DNA of 64,000 nt from Butyricicoccus sp. Marseille-Q5471 (GCF_951230135.1 NZ_CATNVC010000004.1:1-64000); one strand, 5' to 3'. Shown: positions 50,923-60,339, counted from the first letter of the stretch. Program-made: numbers and translations. Notes: a model not told the origin generated them from the letters alone.

Positions 50923-52167
50923 TTACTGCGCAGGCTGTGCCTGTGCGTCAGCCGCAGCATTGTCACCGGTTGCAGCGTTCTCGTCGGTCACGGCATCATT
51001 GCCGGCAGCGGCGAGTGCGTCTTCCGCATAGGTCGGCTTATCGACCAGTGCATAATCGTACACATTCTGGTAGGTGATTTCATTGAAGGCATCGGTGGTC
51101 TGCACGTCAGCCGTGTCCATCCACTCGGTCAGCATCGCATCCATGGTCTTTTCCAGACCTGCGTTGGCCAACTCGCCGTAGGTGGTCGCGCCGTCGGACG
51201 AAACCTCATCCAGCTTGGTGGAAAAATCAATCGGCATGCGCATGATAATATGGTAGCCGTAATCCGACTTGACCAGACCGGAAATCTCGCCCTCCTTCAG
51301 CGCCTTCGCGCCTTCGTAGAACGGGGTAACCATCTGACCCTCGGTGAAGATATAGCCGTCCGGATAGGTGCTCAGACCGGTATCCTCGCTGACTTCCTGC
51401 ATAACGGTGTCGAAGTCTTCGCCTGCCTTGAGACGGTCAAGCGCCTTCTGTGCCTCCGCCTTGGCTTCTTCATCGGTGCGCTTCGCTTCACCCGTCGCCG
51501 GGTCAATGGTCGAAATCAGAATGTGCTTGGCGCTGATATAGTTTTCATTCAGATACGCCAGCTTTTCCTCGTCGGTTGCACCCATCGTGCCGTTTTCGCC
51601 GAAGTAATGCTCGTTCAGCGCATCGTAGCACATGCTGGCATACATGAAGTTGTTATACGCCTGCTCGGTAAAACCAAAGCCGGCAATCATATCCTTATAA
51701 GCCTGCTTGGCGTTAATCGTGCTGACATCCACACCGGTCAGCATCGCCTGCTGCTGTGCGGCCTGCTCCATCAAGCTGGTGCGCACCTGCTTGAGCTGCT
51801 GCTGCTGCGCGCTGGTCAGCTTAAGACCCGCTTCGTTGAACTTGCCAATCATGACACGCATGTAGGTGGCCTGCTCCTTGGCCGCGTTGGACATTTCAGG
51901 GCCCATCATCGCGGACATGCTCTCATCGCCCCACAGGTCGGTCATGCCGTACTGTGCATACATGTTTTCGTAATACTTCATGTTATAAAGCATGTAGGTC
52001 GCGAACTCATCCGCGCGCACCTCACTGCCGTTGACGGTCATAACGACAGGCGCGTCGCTCTTGAGTTCCTTGTATGTGATGTTGGTGGCAGAGGTAACGC
52101 CGATCGTCGTGCCGAGGACCACGGCCAGCATAAGCGCGGTCGCCACAATGCGTTTGCCCATTTTCAT
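50923..52167 (-). CDS. Secreted PpiC/PrsA-like peptidyl-prolyl isomerase foldase
   Basis: 414 aa from ATG 52167 (MKMGKRIVATALMLAVVLG), chosen for the AAAGGAG before it; longer frames lack this. The signal or anchor segment has no lipobox cysteine, so it is not a PrsA lipoprotein of the usual kind. A SurA-N-like helical region is followed by a rotamase domain (ISAKHILISTIDPATGE, RLKAGEDFDTVMQEVSEDTG, LVKSDYGYHIIMRM). The end is an Ala/Asp/Gln-rich low-complexity tail. It should help fold exported proteins outside the membrane. The nearby giant exported proteins would be natural clients, but that is inference. Confidence 0.85.
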   Translation of the reverse strand: MKMGKRIVATALMLAVVLGTTIGVTSATNITYKELKSDAPVVMTVNGSEVRADEFATYMLYNMKYYENMYAQYGMTDLWGDESMSAMMGPEMSNAAKEQATYMRVMIGKFNEAGLKLTSAQQQQLKQVRTSLMEQAAQQQAMLTGVDVSTINAKQAYKDMIAGFGFTEQAYNNFMYASMCYDALNEHYFGENGTMGATDEEKLAYLNENYISAKHILISTIDPATGEAKRTDEEAKAEAQKALDRLKAGEDFDTVMQEVSEDTGLSTYPDGYIFTEGQMVTPFYEGAKALKEGEISGLVKSDYGYHIIMRMPIDFSTKLDEVSSDGATTYGELANAGLEKTMDAMLTEWMDTADVQTTDAFNEITYQNVYDYALVDKPTYAEDALAAAGNDAVTDENAATGDNAAADAQAQPAQ

Positions 52168-52263
52168 TGCACTTAAATCTCCTTTATTGTTGGTATCAAA
52201 CCACAGACTTTTTTGATTATAGCACCCTGTGCCGCAAAACACAAGCGAAGACACAGAATAATC

Positions 52264-52294
52264 ACAAAACAAGGCCCTCCGAACAGGAGGGCCT
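52264..52294 (-). terminator. Terminator after the nucleotide-sugar dehydrogenase gene
   Basis: AGGCCCTCC, loop, GGAGGGCCT, followed on the minus strand by TGTTTTGTG, eight bases past the stop at 52302. Confidence 0.75.
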
Positions 52295-52301
52295 GCATTT
52301 T

Positions 52302-53504
52302 TTACTCCATCATGCCGACACAGTCGTAATACGACTTTTCAGAAATCAACTCTTTGTTATTTTTGAAGATAGAATGACCGAGAGTAATCACCAAGTAATC
52401 CGCCTCGCGCATAACCTGCTCAAAGGACACGTTCGGAATGCCCTGCACTTCGCTTGCCTCTGCAAACGGCTCGCAGGCGACCACACGGACGCCCTTCTCC
52501 TGCAGGATATGGCACAGCTCAATCGAGGGAGATTCACGCAGATCGTCCACGTCCGGCTTGTAGGACAGACCCAGCACACCGACCGTATCGGTCACCTTTG
52601 CGAGTGAGGACACGACCTTGTCCGCAACGAAGCGAGGCTTGTTCTCATTGCGCACGCGGGATGCATGGATGACCTTGGCCTCCTCCGGGAACTGCTCGTA
52701 GATGAACCACGGATCGACCGCGATGCAGTGGCCGCCCACGCCCACGCCCGGCGTGAGGATATTAACACGCGGGTGGCAGTTGGCCAGCCGAATCAGCTCA
52801 AACACGTCGATGCCCATCTTGTCGCAGATGACCGAAAGCTCGTTTGCATACGCGATATTTACGTCGCGGAAGGTGTTTTCGGTCAGCTTGCACATTTCGG
52901 CGGTCAGGTCGTCGGTCTTGTGTACGATGCCCTTTTCCAACACCTTTTCATAGATGGCTGCTGCCATTTCGGCCGCCTCCGGGGTGCGCGCACCAACGAT
53001 GCGGTCGTTGTTTTTTAGTTCAAACATCATGTTGCCCGGAATAACGCGCTCGGGGCAGTGTGCCACGTGCAGCTCATCCATCGCAATGCCCGATTCCTCG
53101 GACAGCACGCGAGCAAGCATCTCGGTCGTGCGCGGCGGCACCGTGGACTCCAGAATGACCAGATTTTTCGGTTCAAGCACCTTGCCCGCCATACGGCCGG
53201 CCGATTCGACGAAGCGCAAATCCGCCTTGTGCGTACCGCTCTCGTCCTGATAGAAGGGCGTGGGCACGGCGATATAAAACACATCAGACTTTGAAAGCTC
53301 GGCCGAGAAATGCAGGTGTCCATGCGCAACAGCCGTTTCAAACGCCTCCTGCAGACCCGGCTCCACGATATGGATATGGCCACCCTTGAGCGTTTCGATC
53401 GTTTTTTCGTTGACGTCGAAGCCGCACACCTCAAAGCCCGCTTCGGCGAGGGTAATCGCGGTGGGCAGGCCGATATATCCCAGTCCCATGACAGTAATTT
53501 TCAT
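52302..53504 (-). CDS. wecC: UDP-N-acetylmannosamine-type nucleotide-sugar dehydrogenase
   Basis: 400 aa from ATG 53504 ([20 protein letters not shown]), chosen because GAGGTA lies 9 nt before it. It has the Rossmann motif GLGYIGLP, the AVPTPF and [10 protein letters not shown] segments, and the catalytic cysteine in [15 protein letters not shown]. The C-terminal domain has [18 protein letters not shown]. These fit the UDP-glucose/UDP-ManNAc dehydrogenase family, nearest to WecC/MnaB. It would make an acidic sugar nucleotide for wall polymer or capsule. No glycan cluster is beside it. The precise sugar cannot be told from the sequence. Confidence 0.85.
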   Translation of the reverse strand: MKITVMGLGYIGLPTAITLAEAGFEVCGFDVNEKTIETLKGGHIHIVEPGLQEAFETAVAHGHLHFSAELSKSDVFYIAVPTPFYQDESGTHKADLRFVESAGRMAGKVLEPKNLVILESTVPPRTTEMLARVLSEESGIAMDELHVAHCPERVIPGNMMFELKNNDRIVGARTPEAAEMAAAIYEKVLEKGIVHKTDDLTAEMCKLTENTFRDVNIAYANELSVICDKMGIDVFELIRLANCHPRVNILTPGVGVGGHCIAVDPWFIYEQFPEEAKVIHASRVRNENKPRFVADKVVSSLAKVTDTVGVLGLSYKPDVDDLRESPSIELCHILQEKGVRVVACEPFAEASEVQGIPNVSFEQVMREADYLVITLGHSIFKNNKELISEKSYYDCVGMME

Positions 53505-53538
53505 AATTTTTGTACCTCGTTCAACAAAATCTTCTATC

Positions 53539-53566
53539 ATTATACCACTTTTTATCGGGAATTCAA
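53539..53566 (-). promoter_or_regulatory. Extended -10 promoter of the wecC-like gene
   Basis: Minus strand TTGAAT (53561-53566), 16-nt spacer, TATAAT (53539-53544) with TGG before the -10. It is back to back with the cysE promoter. Confidence 0.7.
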
Positions 53567-53574
53567 TGAAGGGT

Positions 53575-53603
53575 TTGAATTTTTACAGAGATTCGTCTAT
53601 AAT
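53575..53603 (+). promoter_or_regulatory. Promoter of cysE
   Basis: TTGAAT (53575-53580), 17-nt spacer, TATAAT (53598-53603). No T-box-like leader fits in the short 5' region, so control by a cysteine T-box is not supported here. Confidence 0.75.
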
Positions 53604-53646
53604 GATAATAAACCCGATTTCAGATCAATCAGATAGGATGCTTTTC

Positions 53647-54315
53647 ATGATTTTTAAGGGACTGCTTTCCGACGCGCGTCTCATCCGCGACCGAGATCCG
53701 GCCGCGCGCACGACGCTCGAGGTCATTTTGCTTTATCAGGGCTTTCACGCGCTGTTCTACCACAGGCAGGCGCACTGGCTCTACCGACACAAACGGTTTT
53801 TCCTGGCCCGCGCACTTTCACAGTTTGCCCGCCATATGACCGGTATCGAGATTCATCCGGGCGCGAAGATCGGCCGCGGACTGTTCATCGACCACGGCAT
53901 GGGCATCGTCATCGGCGAAACAGCCGAAATTGGCGACAACTGCACGATTTACCACGGCGTGACCCTGGGCGGTACCGGTCACGACACCGGCAAGCGTCAC
54001 CCGACCATCGGTGACAACGTGCTGATTTCAACGGGCGCCAAGGTGCTCGGCCCGTTCAAGGTGGGCGACAACAGCCGCATCGGCGCCAACGCCGTTGTAC
54101 TGCAGGAGGTGCCGGCTAATTCGACGGTCGTCGGTGTCAAGGCGCGCGTGGTCAAGATTGACGGCCAGCGTGTCAGCACGCCCTCCTACGACCTCGACCA
54201 AATCAACCTTCCCGATCCGCTCGCACAGGAGCTGTGCAGACTGCAGCACCGTGTGTATGTCAACGAGCAGCGCCTCAAGCAAGAGGCCGACAAGATACTA
54301 GAATCCGACGAATAA
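53647..54315 (+). CDS. cysE: Serine O-acetyltransferase
   Basis: 222 aa from ATG 53647 ([20 protein letters not shown]). This start is favoured over the ATG nine bases upstream because AGGA is properly spaced. The left-handed beta-helix hexapeptide repeats are clear ([55 protein letters not shown]), including the catalytic-region histidines and aspartate. It transfers acetyl from acetyl-CoA to serine, the first step of cysteine synthesis. CysK is not in the window. It ends in a strong terminator. Confidence 0.92.
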   Translation: MIFKGLLSDARLIRDRDPAARTTLEVILLYQGFHALFYHRQAHWLYRHKRFFLARALSQFARHMTGIEIHPGAKIGRGLFIDHGMGIVIGETAEIGDNCTIYHGVTLGGTGHDTGKRHPTIGDNVLISTGAKVLGPFKVGDNSRIGANAVVLQEVPANSTVVGVKARVVKIDGQRVSTPSYDLDQINLPDPLAQELCRLQHRVYVNEQRLKQEADKILESDE

Positions 54316-54318
54316 TCA

Positions 54319-54350
54319 AAAAAAAGGACGCCCGAAGGCGTCCTTTTTTT
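54319..54350. terminator. Bidirectional terminator between cysE and mrnC
   Basis: An A-run followed by GGACGCC, a CGAA tetraloop, GGCGTCC and a T-run; it serves both convergent genes. Confidence 0.9.
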
Positions 54351-54756
54351 ATGAGCCGAATGTTGGAATAATCTCCGCGAACAGCTCGTTGATGCGGTCA
54401 TACCGCTGCTTGAGATAGAGCCAGCCGAACAGCGCCTCCAAGGCGGTTGCATAAGCATACTCGGCTACCGAGGCCGACTTGGGCACGGATTTCGGCTTTG
54501 CGTTGCGGCCGTGGCGGAAGGCGGTCTGCTCCTCCTCGGAGAGGAGGGGCAGAATATGCTCGGCCGCCTTGGCCTGCGCGCCCGCACGAACCAACTGAAT
54601 CGTGCGGCTGTGCAGGTTTTTAGCCGTTTGCAGTCCACCGCACGCCAGATAGGATCGTACGAGCATCTCATACACGGCGTCGCCCACATGCGCCAGCGCA
54701 AGGCTTGACATCTGTTTGATCGCCGCGTCGTCAAGCTGCGGATGCAGATGATCCAT
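54349..54756 (-). CDS. mrnC: Mini-ribonuclease III
   Basis: 135 aa, typical for MrnC, which is an RNase III catalytic domain without the double-stranded-RNA-binding domain. Motifs seen are LALAHVGDAVYEMLVRSYL near the N terminus and YATALEALFGWLYL near the C terminus; these carry the metal-binding acidic residues. In Bacillus it matures 23S rRNA. It is usually beside cysS; here its ATG overlaps the rnfB stop (TAATG), so it is coupled to the rnf operon as its last gene. Confidence 0.9.
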   Translation of the reverse strand: MDHLHPQLDDAAIKQMSSLALAHVGDAVYEMLVRSYLACGGLQTAKNLHSRTIQLVRAGAQAKAAEHILPLLSEEEQTAFRHGRNAKPKSVPKSASVAEYAYATALEALFGWLYLKQRYDRINELFAEIIPTFGS

Positions 54757-55646
54757 TACTTCGCCGCTTCGGCCTGCGCAGCCGCTGCCTTTTCCTTAGC
54801 GGCAGCCGCCTGCTTTGCCTGCATTTCCTTGAACTTAGCCTTTTCCTCTTCGGTCGGGATAGGCTCAATGCAGTTCTTCGGGCAGACCTTTGCGCACATC
54901 TTGCAGTTCTTGCACTTGTCATAGTCGATCTTGGCAACGCCGCCCTCGACATGAATTGCGTCAAACTTACAGGTTTTTTCGCACATCTTGCAGCCGATGC
55001 AGCCGACAGAGCAGACCTTCATTACTTCCGAGCCCTTGTCGCGGTTGACGCAGTTCACGTGAACCTTCTTGGACTCCGGCAGCAGATCGATCAGCTTCTT
55101 CGGGCAGGCATCAACACACTTGCCGCAGGCAACACACTTGTCGGTGTCAACCTTGGCAACGCCGTCAATGATGTGCAGCGCGTCAAACGCGCAGGCCTTG
55201 ACGCACGAGCCTAGACCCATGCAGCCGAACGAGCAGGCCTTGGGGCCGTTCGCGACGCGCATGGCGGCAGTGCAGTCTTCCAGACCTTCGTACTTGGTTT
55301 TGTCTACGGCGTTGCAGCCGCCGTTGCAGTGCACGTGCGCAACATTGCGCTCGCCCGTCACGGCCTCTACGCCCATGACCTCGGCGACCTTCGCGGCACA
55401 AGCCGCACCGCCGACCGGGCAGCCGTTAACCGGCGCGTTGCCCTCTACGATTGCGGCAGCCAGACCGTCACAGCCGGGGAAGCCGCAGCCGCCGCAGTTT
55501 GCACCGGGCAGGCACTCGCGCACGAGCGGCACGCGCTCGTCAACCTCGACCGCGAACACCTTGGCCGCGACGCCGAGCAGAATTGCGAACACGACGCCCA
55601 TGACAAACAGCACCGCAACCGCAGAGATAATGTTTTGAATATCCAT
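54756..55646 (-). CDS. rnfB: Rnf complex iron-sulphur subunit B
   Basis: 296 aa. An N-terminal hydrophobic anchor is followed by the Fer4_15-type motif PGANCGGCGFPGCDGLA. Then come several cysteine clusters: CVACGKCVDACPKK, CIGCKMCEKTCKFDAIH and CKNCKMCAKVCPKNCIEP, with CSFGCMGLGSCVKACAF between. An alanine/lysine/glutamate-rich tail ends the protein. RnfB accepts electrons from ferredoxin and passes them to the membrane complex. It is the sixth gene of rnfCDGEAB. Confidence 0.95.
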   Translation of the reverse strand: MDIQNIISAVAVLFVMGVVFAILLGVAAKVFAVEVDERVPLVRECLPGANCGGCGFPGCDGLAAAIVEGNAPVNGCPVGGAACAAKVAEVMGVEAVTGERNVAHVHCNGGCNAVDKTKYEGLEDCTAAMRVANGPKACSFGCMGLGSCVKACAFDALHIIDGVAKVDTDKCVACGKCVDACPKKLIDLLPESKKVHVNCVNRDKGSEVMKVCSVGCIGCKMCEKTCKFDAIHVEGGVAKIDYDKCKNCKMCAKVCPKNCIEPIPTEEEKAKFKEMQAKQAAAAKEKAAAAQAEAAK

Positions 55647-55666
55647 TTCTTATCGTTCCTCCTTGG

Positions 55667-56281
55667 TTACCAGATTTTCAGACCGGAGAAGCCCATGAAG
55701 GACATTGCGAGCAGGGCCGCGGAAATCAGGGCGATTGGAAAGCCCTCGAAGCACTTGGGGCACTTGTTCGTCGCGTCGAGGCGCTCACGGATGGACGCGA
55801 ACAGCACGATCGCGAGGGTGTAGCCGATACCGGCGGCCACGCCGTAAACCACCGAACCGATAAAGGAGTTGCCGTTATCGATATTGGTGATGGCGGCGCC
55901 GAGCACGGCGCAGTTGGTGGTGATCAGGGGCAGGAAGATGCCGAGCGCCGAATACAGCGAGGGCATCGACTTCTTCATGAACATTTCGACAAACTGCACG
56001 AGCGTCGCGATAACAAGAATGAACGCGATGGTCTGCATGTAGCCGAGGTTCAGCGGCTCCAGGATAAAGTACTGAACCGCCCACGATACCGCGGACGCCA
56101 GTGCCATAACGAAGATAACCGCCATGCCCATGCCGACAGCCGTGTCGGTCTTCTTGGAAACACCGAAGAACGAGCAGCAGCCGAGGAACTGGACAAGAAT
56201 GTAGTTGTTCACCAAAATCGCCGCAATGGCGAGGGACAGGATCTCGGTCAGACCCATAGAAGCAGGCAATGCAATAGACAT
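55667..56281 (-). CDS. rnfA: Rnf complex integral membrane subunit A
   Basis: 204 aa with about six membrane helices. NNYILVQFLGCCSFFGVSKK and LPLITTNCAVLGAAI match RnfA, including the conserved cysteines of the intramembrane iron-sulphur site shared with RnfE. The start directly follows the rnfE stop. Confidence 0.95.
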   Translation of the reverse strand: MSIALPASMGLTEILSLAIAAILVNNYILVQFLGCCSFFGVSKKTDTAVGMGMAVIFVMALASAVSWAVQYFILEPLNLGYMQTIAFILVIATLVQFVEMFMKKSMPSLYSALGIFLPLITTNCAVLGAAITNIDNGNSFIGSVVYGVAAGIGYTLAIVLFASIRERLDATNKCPKCFEGFPIALISAALLAMSFMGFSGLKIW

Positions 56282-56896
56282 TTACTTGCCCTCCTTTCCG
56301 GACATGATCTTCTGAATCGCGGCCAGAATGAAGCCCATGGCGAGGAAGCCGCCGGCAGGCAGAATCATCATAACAGCCGGATCAGAAATCAGCTGGATAC
56401 CCTTACCGCCGTTGACATAGCCGGCGAGGATGGTGCCCGCGCCCAGCAGCTCACGCACGAAGCCCATCAGGACCAGCGCGAAGGTAAAGCCAAGACCCAT
56501 GACGACACCGTCGACGGCCGAGGGCAGCACCTTGTTTTTGGAAGCATACGCCTCAGCACGGCCGAGGATGATGCAGTTAACAACGATCAGCGGCAGGAAC
56601 AGGCCGAGAGAAGCCGCCAGATCGGGAACATATGCCTTGAGCAGCATCTGAATCAAGGTTACAAAGGTCGCAATGATCGAAATGAACGCCGCGATACGAA
56701 CCTTATCCGGAATAAACTTGCGCAGCGCCGAAATAACGACGTTGGAGCAGATCAGAACGACGGTTGCCGCCAGACCCATACCGATTGCATTGGACAGCGA
56801 GGTGGTCGTTGCCAGTGCGGGGCAGAGGCCGATCATCTGCATGAAAACCGGGTTGTCAAGAAGAACGCCCGATTTCAGGCTATCAAAAAATTTCAT
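56282..56896 (-). CDS. rnfE: Rnf complex integral membrane subunit E
   Basis: 204 aa with six hydrophobic segments. LDNPVFMQMIGLCPALATTT and LPLIVVNCIILGRAEAYASK are the RnfE signatures and carry the paired cysteines. It sits between rnfG and rnfA. Confidence 0.95.
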   Translation of the reverse strand: MKFFDSLKSGVLLDNPVFMQMIGLCPALATTTSLSNAIGMGLAATVVLICSNVVISALRKFIPDKVRIAAFISIIATFVTLIQMLLKAYVPDLAASLGLFLPLIVVNCIILGRAEAYASKNKVLPSAVDGVVMGLGFTFALVLMGFVRELLGAGTILAGYVNGGKGIQLISDPAVMMILPAGGFLAMGFILAAIQKIMSGKEGK

Positions 56897-56911
56897 ATCG
56901 AACCCTCCTCC

Positions 56912-57493
56912 TTAACCGAGTGCCGCGACATATTCTGCCGCAGCGTTCACGCCGGTCGTAACCGCACGCGAGGTGATGGTCGCACCGGTGATGGCGTTAA
57001 TGGTGCCGCCGTCCTTGGTAACGGCGAGCGAGCCGTCAGCCGGCTGGCCGGCGTACTGTGCAATCCACTCTGCGTCCTGGCTCTTCGCGCCAAGACCCGG
57101 GGTTTCCGCATGCGCCGTGACCTTTGCGCCTGCAACCGTGCCGTCCGCATTGATGCCGACAATCATGGTCAGTGCGCCGCCAAAGCCCTTGGGGTTGACC
57201 TGCACGCAGTAGCCTGCGTCAGCGCCGTCCTTGGTGGCCTTATATACGCCGGTGATGGCGGTAGCGTTCTTATCCGTCGGCTTGCTGACTTCCTCCGGAA
57301 CTTCCACTTCGGTAAACTCTGCGTCAGCGATGATTTCGCTCATTGCCATGTTGCGGGTATTTGCATCGTTCTGCTCAATCAGCGGTGCGGTAATCTGGTT
57401 TACAACGCCCAGCAGAAGCGCACAGACGAAGGTGATCAGGCCGAGCACAACGACCAGCATAACGATGCCGCCGCCCTTTTTGCTGCTTTTCAT
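56912..57493 (-). CDS. rnfG: Rnf complex FMN-binding subunit G
   Basis: 193 aa. One N-terminal membrane helix (IVMLVVVLGLITFVCALLLG) is followed by an extracytoplasmic FMN-binding domain (GFGGALTMIVGINADG, AHAETPGLGAK). The flavinylation motif is ITGATITSRAV, where FMN would be covalently bound to threonine. Confidence 0.94.
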   Translation of the reverse strand: MKSSKKGGGIVMLVVVLGLITFVCALLLGVVNQITAPLIEQNDANTRNMAMSEIIADAEFTEVEVPEEVSKPTDKNATAITGVYKATKDGADAGYCVQVNPKGFGGALTMIVGINADGTVAGAKVTAHAETPGLGAKSQDAEWIAQYAGQPADGSLAVTKDGGTINAITGATITSRAVTTGVNAAAEYVAALG

Positions 57494-57495
57494 GA

Positions 57496-58485
57496 TTACT
57501 TCGCCTCCTTCTTGTCAAGCGCGTAGCCGAACTTGCGGGGATGGGTCGCCTTGTCGATTGCCCAAACCAGCGTGTTCATAATCAGAATCGAGTAGGATAC
57601 GCCCTCCGGCAGGCCGCCGAAGTAGCGGATAAATACGGTCAGCAGACCGCAGCCCACGCCGAAGATAATCTGACCCTTGGGGGTAACCGGGCTGGTGACA
57701 TAATCGGTCGCCATGAAGATCGCGCCGAGCATCAGGCCGCCCGAAAGCACCTGGGACAGCATCCAGTCCAGACGAGCAACGCCGCCCATCGGGAACAGGA
57801 AGGTAATCACGGCAACGGTCAGGATGTAAGCCGCGGGGATGTTGATGGTGATGACCTTGCGGTACAGCAGGTAGATACCGCCAACCAGCAGAGCCAGTGC
57901 CGAGGTCTCGCCGATTACGCCGCCGGTCTGGCCGAGCAGCAGATCAAGCGCGGAAGCGTCCGGCAGGGTGCCGTTCTTCAGCGCAACCAGCGGGGTTGCG
58001 GTCGAAACCACGTCCACCTTGCCGAACAGCGGCAGTGCCGTGTGCGGGTCGGTCCATGTGGTCATCAGTGCCGGCCAGGAGGCCAGCAGGAACGCACGCG
58101 CACCGAGCGCGGGGTTCATAAAGTTACGGCCCAGACCGCCAAACAGCATCTTAACGATGATAATTGCGAACATCGCGCCGAGAACCGGCAGCCACCACGG
58201 CGCCGAAACGGGGATGTTGAAGGCAATCAGCGCACCGGTCACCATGGCAGAAAGGTCGCCGACCGTGACAGGCTGCTTGGTAATCTTGCAGTACAGTGCC
58301 TCAAACACGCCGCAGGCAATCATCGAGATGACGGTCAGCACAAGCGCGCGGGGGCCAAAGGTGAATACTGCGACGGCGAGCGCGGGAATCAGCGCAATCA
58401 GCACGTCGAGCATGAGGGAACGGGTGTCGTCCTCCGCCTTGATATGGGGCGAGGAGGATACGACGACTTTACTCAGATCGTACAT
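57496..58485 (-). CDS. rnfD: Rnf complex membrane subunit D (covalent flavin)
   Basis: 329 aa, multi-spanning. SSSPHIKAEDDTRSLMLDVL at the start, GGLGRNFMNPALGARAFLLA, and the flavinylation region STATPL match RnfD. It overlaps closely with rnfG (stop to start 2 nt). RnfD is part of the ion-translocating core. Confidence 0.94.
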   Translation of the reverse strand: MYDLSKVVVSSSPHIKAEDDTRSLMLDVLIALIPALAVAVFTFGPRALVLTVISMIACGVFEALYCKITKQPVTVGDLSAMVTGALIAFNIPVSAPWWLPVLGAMFAIIIVKMLFGGLGRNFMNPALGARAFLLASWPALMTTWTDPHTALPLFGKVDVVSTATPLVALKNGTLPDASALDLLLGQTGGVIGETSALALLVGGIYLLYRKVITINIPAAYILTVAVITFLFPMGGVARLDWMLSQVLSGGLMLGAIFMATDYVTSPVTPKGQIIFGVGCGLLTVFIRYFGGLPEGVSYSILIMNTLVWAIDKATHPRKFGYALDKKEAK

Positions 58486-58500
58486 TTCGTTTTCTCCTCC

Positions 58501-59880
58501 TTACTTGTTCTCGGCTTCGGCCTTGGCCTTGGCTTCGGCTTCCGCCTTTGCCTTGGCAGCCTGACGGGCAGCCATGATCTTGCCCTTGGACAGGCGGAAC
58601 TGCTGCACGAGCTGGATACGGGCCGGGCACACATAGGAGCACGAGCCGCACTCGATGCAGTCGAGCATGCCGCATTCGACCGCCTCATCAAGGTTGTCGT
58701 TCTTGCCGTGGACGTTCATGTAAATCGGAAGCAGGTGCATCGGGCAGGCGTTGATGCACTTGCCGCAGCGGATGCACTGGGGATTGGCCTCACGCTTATC
58801 CTCATCGCCGCAAAAGGCGAGGAACGCGTTGGTGCCCTTGAAAATCGGGATTTCGAGCGAGAACTGCGCCACACCCATCATCGGGCCGCCCATAAGCAGC
58901 TTGTTGGGCGCTTCCTTGAAGCCGCCGCACGCGTCGATCATCTTTTCGACCTGCGTACCGATACGCACCTCGAGGTTCTTGGGTTCCGCGATCGCCGAGC
59001 CGGAAACGGTGACGATACGGCGGATAACCGGCATGCCGGTTGTAAAGCGGCGGTAAACCGCGCCCGCGGTGTCTACGTTGAACACGGCGCAGCCTGCGTC
59101 AGCTGGCAGCTTGCCCGAGGGAACCTCGCGGCCGGTGCAGGCGTTGATGAGCTGCTTCTCCGCGCCCTGCGGGTACTTGCACTTGAGGGGATACAGCTTC
59201 AGGCGCGGATCGTCCGCGATCAGCTTTTCGATGCCGGGGAAGGTATCGGCCTTGTTCTCCTCAATGGCGATGATGGCGTTCGGCACGCCCATGATGTCGG
59301 CGAGCATCTTCAGGCCACCGATGACCTCCTCCGGCCGCTCAAGCAGCAGACGGTGGTCGCTGGTTATGTACGGCTCGCACTCAGCCGCGTTGATGATGAC
59401 CGTGTCGCACTTGCCGATACCCGACTGAATCTTGACGTGGGTCGGGAACGTTGCGCCGCCGTGGCCGACGATGCCGGCCGAGCGAATCGTCTCGATGCGC
59501 TCCTCGTTGGTCATTGCCGCAAAGTCATAGGGATGCACGGATTCGTGCAGGCGATCCTCACCGTCATTCTCAATGACGATGGACAGCACCTTGCTGCCAT
59601 TGGGATGCAGCCGGGGTTCTACCGCCGTGACCTTACCGGACACGGTTGCATGGATGGGTGCGGAAACGAAACCGCCTGCCTCAGCGATCGTCTGACCCAG
59701 ATCCACGGTGTCACCGACCTGAACGATCGGCTTCGCCGGGGCGCCGATATGCATCGAGACGGGCAGGATTACCTGTTCGGGCAAAGCGAGCTTCTCGATC
59801 GGCTTGGTGTTTGTCGCGGCCTTGTAACCCGGATCGCTGTGCGGACCGGGGTGAATGCCGCCACGGAACGAATACACCAT
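58501..59880 (-). CDS. rnfC: Rnf complex NADH-binding subunit C
   Basis: 459 aa from ATG 59880 (MVYSFRGGIHPG), chosen because GAGAGGTG is at normal spacing; an upstream ATG is less well placed. The FRGGIHP start is an RnfC hallmark. NADH/FMN-binding motifs (GHGGATFPTHVK, NAAECEPYITSDHRLL) and two 4Fe-4S clusters (CIRCGKCINACPMHL, CIECGSCSYVCPARI) are present. The C-terminal tail is Ala/Lys/Glu-rich. It is the first gene of the operon; RnfC reduces NAD with electrons from ferredoxin while the complex pumps ions. Confidence 0.94.
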   Translation of the reverse strand: MVYSFRGGIHPGPHSDPGYKAATNTKPIEKLALPEQVILPVSMHIGAPAKPIVQVGDTVDLGQTIAEAGGFVSAPIHATVSGKVTAVEPRLHPNGSKVLSIVIENDGEDRLHESVHPYDFAAMTNEERIETIRSAGIVGHGGATFPTHVKIQSGIGKCDTVIINAAECEPYITSDHRLLLERPEEVIGGLKMLADIMGVPNAIIAIEENKADTFPGIEKLIADDPRLKLYPLKCKYPQGAEKQLINACTGREVPSGKLPADAGCAVFNVDTAGAVYRRFTTGMPVIRRIVTVSGSAIAEPKNLEVRIGTQVEKMIDACGGFKEAPNKLLMGGPMMGVAQFSLEIPIFKGTNAFLAFCGDEDKREANPQCIRCGKCINACPMHLLPIYMNVHGKNDNLDEAVECGMLDCIECGSCSYVCPARIQLVQQFRLSKGKIMAARQAAKAKAEAEAKAKAEAENK

Positions 59881-59977
59881 GTTTTTCACCTCTCTAGTTT
59901 TTTGCACAAGAAGAGCCGAGGCTCCATCTTATCACGGAAAAATACAGGTTGAGCCTTCGCGCAACCTCACATAGTAG

Positions 59978-60007
59978 ATTATACTGTTTTTACACCCATG
60001 GGCGCAA
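59978..60007 (-). promoter_or_regulatory. Promoter and leader of the rnf operon (59881-60137 region)
   Basis: Minus strand TTGCGC (60002-60007), 18-nt spacer, TATAAT (59978-59983). The leader of about 90 nt holds a small hairpin (AGGTTG with CAACCT, followed by GTATTTTT) that could be a weak attenuator. No gene is seen in 59881-60137. Confidence 0.65.
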
Positions 60008-60137
60008 GGGTGAAATGCAAAAAAGTTCACCATAAATTAAAAATATTTCGTATGAGTTGGGCAAAAGTTGGTCACTTTGTCTATTCCTATATGAACAGAC
60101 TGTGAATCATTGCGGGCGATACCTATTAATAGCAAAC

Positions 60138-60180
60138 AAAAACGGGGCGCTGCCGTTTCATACGGCAGTGCCCCGTTTTT
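60138..60180. terminator. Strong terminator after the spoVT-linked small gene
   Basis: 19-position stem (60138-60156 with 60162-60180) with one or two mismatches; A-run on one side and T-run on the other, so it can act on both strands. It begins directly after the stop of the 52-aa gene. Confidence 0.88.
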
Positions 60181-60339
60181 TCATTCGATTGCGCCTTTAC
60201 AATACATTTCGGTATAAGCGGTTGCGGCAGGGTCAACGCGCGGCGCACCGTTTTGCGGCAGATCGGGCGGCGGCGTGATTGCGTTTGAGTCGATATGCCG
60301 AACATCGTCATATCTCGGGAATTTCTTGGGATGCTCCAT
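60181..60339 (-). CDS. 52-aa hypothetical protein downstream of spoVT
   Basis: ATG 60339, with AAAGGAG about 12 nt before. It reads MEHPKKFPRYDDVRHIDSNA and ends AATAYTEMYCKGAIE; it is proline-rich in the middle. It is small and hydrophilic without a signal peptide. It lies 58 nt after spoVT on the same strand and ends exactly at a strong terminator. That placement supports a real gene, perhaps expressed with spoVT during sporulation. No family recognised. Confidence 0.6.
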   Translation of the reverse strand: MEHPKKFPRYDDVRHIDSNAITPPPDLPQNGAPRVDPAATAYTEMYCKGAIE

